From Mesorhizobium sp. NZP2298 (lineage in GTDB: Bacteria; Pseudomonadota; Alphaproteobacteria; Rhizobiales; Rhizobiaceae), in NCBI RefSeq assembly GCF_013170825.1, contig NZ_CP033365.1, positions 3,608,001 through 3,672,000 of the forward strand: a stretch of DNA of 64,000 nucleotides, given 5' to 3'. The number at the start of each line of letters is the position of its first letter. Position 1 is the first letter of the stretch. The translations under genes were made by a program, and so were the position numbers. Shown here in pieces: positions 60,676 to 64,000 of this stretch. Under the pieces are notes generated by a model that was not told the DNA's origin, made no database searches, and worked only from the letters and a program-made list of their open reading frames with translations.

Positions 60676-60956
60676 GCTGGGTTTCGTTCACCGCCCTGTT
60701 TTTCGCCACGTGGTGGGTGGTGCTGTTCGCCGTCCTGCCGTTCAGCGTCAGGACACAGGACGACGATCATGACGTGACGCTGGGCACGGTTCCAAGCGCG
60801 CCGCGCGGCCCGCACATGCTGCGTGCCGTCATCCGCACCACCATCGCCACCGCGATCCTGATGGGCATTTTCTACGGCCTGACGCATGGCTTGGGATACA
60901 GCCTCAACGACATCCCGCACATCGTGCCGGATTTCGGCCAGACACCCGCAAAATAG
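60672..60956 (+). CDS. DUF1467 membrane protein
   Basis: The 94-residue inner-membrane protein has two helices, VSFTALFFATWWVVLFAVLP and TIATAILMGIFYGLTHGLGY, with a polar loop containing DDHDVTLGTVPSAPRGP between. This matches the DUF1467 family, which occurs downstream of methylmalonyl-CoA epimerase and upstream of proS in many Hyphomicrobiales. Function unknown. ATGA overlaps the epimerase stop, so it is translated with that gene. Confidence 0.87.
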   Translation: MSWVSFTALFFATWWVVLFAVLPFSVRTQDDDHDVTLGTVPSAPRGPHMLRAVIRTTIATAILMGIFYGLTHGLGYSLNDIPHIVPDFGQTPAK

Positions 60957-61091
60957 ATCGCCCGGCAAGGGCGCTTCGATACCGTAAGCGTGGCGGAGGG
61001 GATCGAGACGCCGCGCTGCCTGGCGGCTGTATGCTTGCTGACGCAGGGTAATGTAGCCTGGCAACTCGCTGTGCTAACCAGATGATTGCAC

Positions 61092-61120
61092 AAAAAAAAT
61101 GCAAGGCACGAGGCCTTGCA
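61092..61120 (-). terminator. Strong intrinsic terminator on the minus strand
   Basis: Read on the minus strand, TGCAAGGC (61120-61113), a five-base loop and GCCTTGCA (61107-61100) are followed at once by eight T residues (61099-61092). On the plus strand it has no T-run. No annotated minus-strand gene lies upstream of it: on the far side are only intergenic sequence and plus-strand proS. That is why an RNA gene is suspected. Confidence 0.85.
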
Positions 61121-61239
61121 ATTAAACGCGTCCGATCTGTTTCCGGTTTCCGGCGGCAGCGAGTAACCGCGCCTAGATCGCATCCTCCCAAGACTTTGAC
61201 CGCGTAGGAGAGCAGATTTGTCTCCGCCCTCTCGGTTAT
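61092..61239 (-). ncRNA. Candidate small RNA, about 148 nt
   Basis: On the minus strand a promoter-like pair, GTGACA (61275-61270) and TAGTGT (61251-61246) with an 18-base spacer, points to a start near 61239. Transcription from there would end at the intrinsic terminator at 61092-61120. Within the predicted RNA, GCGATAACC can pair with GGTTACTCGC (one bulge) and CGATCT with AGATCG, so it could fold. No open frame with a ribosome site lies in it. No known sRNA family is recognised. Confidence 0.4.
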
Positions 61240-61457
61240 CGCGGCACACTAGCCTAAGCCGAATGAAAATGTCACGAAGAATTTTGCCTCGAAACAGGCA
61301 TTCTCGTGCTGCACTGCACAATAGTATGGCATGCTTTGCTTTCGAAACGACCAGCAAGGCAAAGAGGAGCTGCTGCGGCATGTTTTGAGTTGACGTGCGC
61401 AAAGAATTCGAGGCCGAACGCGAAGAGATTGTGTGGGCTCAAAGCCGGCGCGGCCTA

Positions 61458-61482
61458 GCCCGGAAAGCGGAGGTTTCCGGGC
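61458..61482 (+). promoter_or_regulatory. Hairpin in the region upstream of proS
   Basis: GCCCGGAAA (61458-61466) and TTTCCGGGC (61474-61482) form a perfect nine-base stem with a seven-base loop GCGGAGG that contains a ribosome-site-like sequence. It ends 126 bases before the proS start. No T-run follows. It could be part of the proS leader or a repeat; no T-box is expected in this group. Confidence 0.35.
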
Positions 61483-61607
61483 CGCAACGCGCTGATGTGC
61501 CGCGATGGCCGGGTTTCCATTCCGCCATGAAATGGCTATGAAGCCGGGTCAAGCAAGCCTGCGTCGCACCGATTCTGGCGCGACCATTCTCATTCACGGA
61601 CCAGTCC

Positions 61608-62936
61608 ATGCGTTTGTCGCGCTATTTCCTGCCTATCCTCAAAGAAAATCCGCGTGAGGCCGAGATCGTCTCGCACCGGCTGATGCTGCGTGCCGGCATG
61701 ATCCGCCAGCAGGGGCAGGGCAGTTTTTCCTGGCTGCCACTCGGCAAGCGGGTGCTGGACAAGGTTTGCCAGATCATCCGCGAGGAGCAGAACCGCGCCG
61801 GCGCGCTGGAGATCCTGATGCCGACCATCCAGTCGGCCGATCTGTGGCGCGAAAGCGGTCGCTATGACGACTACGGCAAGGAGATGCTGCGCATCAAGGA
61901 TCGGCAGGACCGCGACATGCTCTACGGCCCGACCAATGAGGAAGTGGTCACCGAAATCGTCCGCGCCTACGTCAAGTCCTACAAGGACCTGCCGCTCAAT
62001 CTCTACCACATCCAGTGGAAGTTCCGTGACGAGGTGCGGCCGCGCTTCGGCGTCATGCGCTCACGCGAATTCCTGATGAAGGACGCCTATTCCTTCGACC
62101 TTAACTTCGAAGGCGCGAGGGCCGCCTACAACAGGATGTTCGTGTCCTATCTCAGGACCTTCACGCGCATGGGCCTGCAGGCGATCCCGATGCGCGCCGA
62201 CACCGGGCCGATCGGCGGCGATCTCAGCCACGAATTCATCATCCTGGCGGACACCGGCGAGAGCCAGGTCTATTGCGATCGCGATTATCTGTCGCTCCAG
62301 GTGCCTGACGAAAACACCGACTTCGCCAATGACGCCGAGATATCGGACATCGTCAAAACCTGGACGACGCCTTACGCCGCTACCGACGAGATGCATGATG
62401 AGGCGGCGTGGGACAAGCTCGGCGAAGCGGACCGGGTCTCGGCGCGGGGCATCGAGGTCGGCCACATCTTCCATTTCGGTGACAAATATTCCAAGCCCAT
62501 GGGCGCCAAGGTGACCGGGCCCGACGGCAAGGACCATTTCGTCTCCGGCGGTTCCTACGGCATTGGCCCGTCACGGCTGGTCGCGGCGATCATCGAGGCC
62601 AGCCATGACGAGAACGGCATCATCTGGCCCGACGCCGTGGCGCCGTTCGACATCGGCCTGATCAACATGAAGGTGGGCGACGCCGAGTGCGACCGCGTCT
62701 GCGAGGAGCTCAATGCCGCCTTCACCGCCGCCGGCAAGGACGTGCTCTATGACGACACCGACCAGCGGCCGGGCGGCAAGTTCGCCACCGCCGACCTGAT
62801 CGGCCTGCCCTGGCAAGTGATCGTCGGGCCGCGCGGCGTGGCCGCCGGCGAGGTCGAGATCAAGAATCGCAAGACCGGCGAGCGCGAAACGCTGCCGCTG
62901 GCCGACGCGAAAAAACGCTTCGGTGCGGCCGCATGA
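61608..62936 (+). CDS. proS: Prolyl-tRNA synthetase (short alphaproteobacterial type)
   Basis: ProRS charges tRNA-Pro. The 442 residues contain class II motif 1 (near [15 protein letters not shown]), [21 protein letters not shown], motif 2 [20 protein letters not shown] with DAYSFD, and motif 3 ([19 protein letters not shown]), then an anticodon-binding domain with [20 protein letters not shown]. The large editing insertion found in long bacterial ProRS is absent, as in other alphaproteobacteria, where editing is left to separate proteins. ATGA overlap couples it to the next gene. Confidence 0.95.
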   Translation: MRLSRYFLPILKENPREAEIVSHRLMLRAGMIRQQGQGSFSWLPLGKRVLDKVCQIIREEQNRAGALEILMPTIQSADLWRESGRYDDYGKEMLRIKDRQDRDMLYGPTNEEVVTEIVRAYVKSYKDLPLNLYHIQWKFRDEVRPRFGVMRSREFLMKDAYSFDLNFEGARAAYNRMFVSYLRTFTRMGLQAIPMRADTGPIGGDLSHEFIILADTGESQVYCDRDYLSLQVPDENTDFANDAEISDIVKTWTTPYAATDEMHDEAAWDKLGEADRVSARGIEVGHIFHFGDKYSKPMGAKVTGPDGKDHFVSGGSYGIGPSRLVAAIIEASHDENGIIWPDAVAPFDIGLINMKVGDAECDRVCEELNAAFTAAGKDVLYDDTDQRPGGKFATADLIGLPWQVIVGPRGVAAGEVEIKNRKTGERETLPLADAKKRFGAAA

Positions 62937-64000
62937 GCGAGGCGGCTGCGGCAAGATCGGCGGGCGCCGGGCCGTTCTCCATCTTCGAACGCATGGTGGC
63001 ATGGCGCTATTTGCGCTCGCGGCGCAAGGAGACGGTGATATCGGTGATCGCCTCGATCTCCTTCCTCGGCATCATGCTGGGGGTGGCGACGCTGATCGTC
63101 GTCATGGCCGTGATGAACGGATTCCGGGCCGAGCTTCTGACGCGCATCCTCGGCGTCAACGGGCATCTGATCGTGCAGCCGCTCGATTCGCCGCTTGAGG
63201 ACTACGCCCAGGTCGCCGGCCGCATCAATGGCGTGCCCGGCGTAAAATACGCCATCCCGCTGATCGACGGCCAGGTGCTGGCGCAAGGCAATGTCGGCGG
63301 CGGCACCGGCGCGCTGGTGCGCGGCATACGCGGAGAGGATCTCGGCAAGATCGCCATCGTCGCCAGCAACGTCAAACAAGGCACGCTCGCCGATTTCGAC
63401 TCGGGCGAAGGCGTGGCCATCGGCAAGCGCATGGCCGAGAATCTCGGGCTGACGCTCGGCGACACCATCACCTTGATCTCGCCCGATGGCGACGTGACGC
63501 CGCTGGGCACCACGCCGCGCATGAAGGGCTACAAGATCGCGGCGATCTTCGAAGTCGGCATGTCGGAATATGACAGCTCCATCGTCTACATGCCGTTCTC
63601 GGAAGCGCAGCTCTACTTCAACATGGATGGACGCGCGCAGACGATCGAGATCTATGTCGACAATCCCGACGATGTCGACGCGCTGAAACCGAAGGTGGAA
63701 GAGGCGGCGCAGCGGCCCATCGACATGGTCGACTGGCGCCAGCGCAACGAGACCTTCTTTTCCGCCCTGCAGGTCGAGCGCAACGTCATGTTCATGATCC
63801 TGACGCTGATCGTGCTGGTGGCGGCGCTCAACATCATTTCCGGATTGATCATGCTGGTGAAGGACAAGGGGCACGATATCGCCATCCTGCGCACCATGGG
63901 CGCGACGCGCGGTGCCATCCTGCGCATCTTCCTGATGACGGGGGCGGCGATCGGCGTCACCGGTACGCTCGCCGGCGTGCTGCTCGGCGTCGTCATCTGC
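62933..64000 (+). CDS. Lipoprotein-releasing ABC permease LolC/LolE (3' truncated by window)
   Basis: The visible 356 residues have the LolC/E layout: a cytoplasmic start, [20 protein letters not shown] leading into the first helix ([21 protein letters not shown]), a large periplasmic domain (about residues 60-275), then helices from [20 protein letters not shown] with the [28 protein letters not shown] coupling region (in parts). It extracts lipoproteins from the inner membrane together with LolD ATPase, expected just downstream. The gene runs off the window end without a stop. In alphaproteobacteria one protein usually serves as both LolC and LolE, so no symbol is given. It overlaps proS by four bases. 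Confidence 0.92.
   Translation, partial: MSEAAAARSAGAGPFSIFERMVAWRYLRSRRKETVISVIASISFLGIMLGVATLIVVMAVMNGFRAELLTRILGVNGHLIVQPLDSPLEDYAQVAGRINGVPGVKYAIPLIDGQVLAQGNVGGGTGALVRGIRGEDLGKIAIVASNVKQGTLADFDSGEGVAIGKRMAENLGLTLGDTITLISPDGDVTPLGTTPRMKGYKIAAIFEVGMSEYDSSIVYMPFSEAQLYFNMDGRAQTIEIYVDNPDDVDALKPKVEEAAQRPIDMVDWRQRNETFFSALQVERNVMFMILTLIVLVAALNIISGLIMLVKDKGHDIAILRTMGATRGAILRIFLMTGAAIGVTGTLAGVLLGVVIC

Larger units (their letters stand above)
60957..61607. other. 651-base region between the DUF1467 gene and proS
   Basis: No convincing protein gene. A minus-strand frame of 176 codons spans 60872-61402 but is Cys/Arg-rich, lacks a ribosome site and overlaps the DUF1467 gene, so it is rejected. The region does hold a strong minus-strand terminator, a promoter-like sequence ahead of it and a hairpin close to proS, each listed separately. 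The proS promoter must also lie here but was not resolved. Confidence 0.5.

Noticed and set aside
60872..61402. 176-codon minus-strand open frame in the DUF1467-proS gap
   Set aside because: It overlaps the certain DUF1467 gene, crosses the intrinsic terminator, is Cys/Arg/Ser-rich and has no ribosome site. A non-coding RNA explains the terminator better.
61458..61482. Intrinsic terminator before proS
   Set aside because: The stem is perfect but no T-run follows on either strand.

Overview
The window is chromosomal DNA from an alphaproteobacterium of the order Hyphomicrobiales (Rhizobiales), most likely Mesorhizobium or a close relative. The basis is high GC, a 14-subunit complex I operon with rhizobial subunit features, an oxygen-dependent cobalamin pathway behind a B12 riboswitch, BA14K, DUF1467 and DUF1636 family proteins, a short alphaproteobacterial-type ProS, and several palindromic repeats of the kind scattered through Mesorhizobium genomes. 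Genus is inferred from gene content, not from a marker gene. No transposase, integrase, phage gene or CRISPR array was seen.

Layout. (1) 1-23.6 kb is mixed housekeeping: the end of an EamA transporter, a RecD-like helicase, pdxJ, kup, two SDR-type proteins, three regulators (HxlR, MarR, TetR) each beside a palindromic operator candidate, an FAD monooxygenase, a TPR-CHAT protease-like gene broken by an apparent one-base frameshift, ilvC, a BA14K protein, an EEP-family enzyme, a Nudix protein, a Na+/H+ antiporter, a MacAB-type efflux set, a PhzF protein and tRNA-Lys(CTT). (2) 24.1-40.0 kb is the cobalamin block: a minus-strand operon cobL-cobE-cobM-cobA-cobB-cobS-cobT, a lone plus-strand cobK, and a minus-strand operon (DUF1636)-cobW-cobN-cobG-cobH-cobI-cobJ led by a cobalamin riboswitch. 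Nine gene junctions overlap by 4 bases, so translation is probably coupled. Together these cover most steps from uroporphyrinogen III to hydrogenobyrinic acid a,c-diamide, one subunit of cobalt chelation, and nucleotide-loop assembly; cobF, cobO, cobQ, cobC, cobD and the chelatase CobS/CobT subunits are not here. (3) 40.1-41.3 kb is a YcaQ-type DNA glycosylase. (4) 41.7-57.6 kb is nuoA-N, with one extra gene between nuoF and nuoG whose C-terminal helix-hairpin-helix domain is a paralogue of a domain appended to NuoE. (5) 57.6-64 kb holds birA, an RNase J gene, methylmalonyl-CoA epimerase, a DUF1467 membrane protein, a possible small RNA, proS and the start of a LolC/E permease.

The most unusual features are a 190-bp palindromic repeat inserted in frame inside cobG; the helix-hairpin-helix domain shared by NuoE and the extra complex I operon protein; an orphan minus-strand terminator with a promoter-like sequence suggesting an sRNA upstream of proS; a decayed second copy of the ilvC 3' end; and a B12 riboswitch whose first gene is an uncharacterised DUF1636 protein. 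All calls are by eye from sequence; no database search was run.
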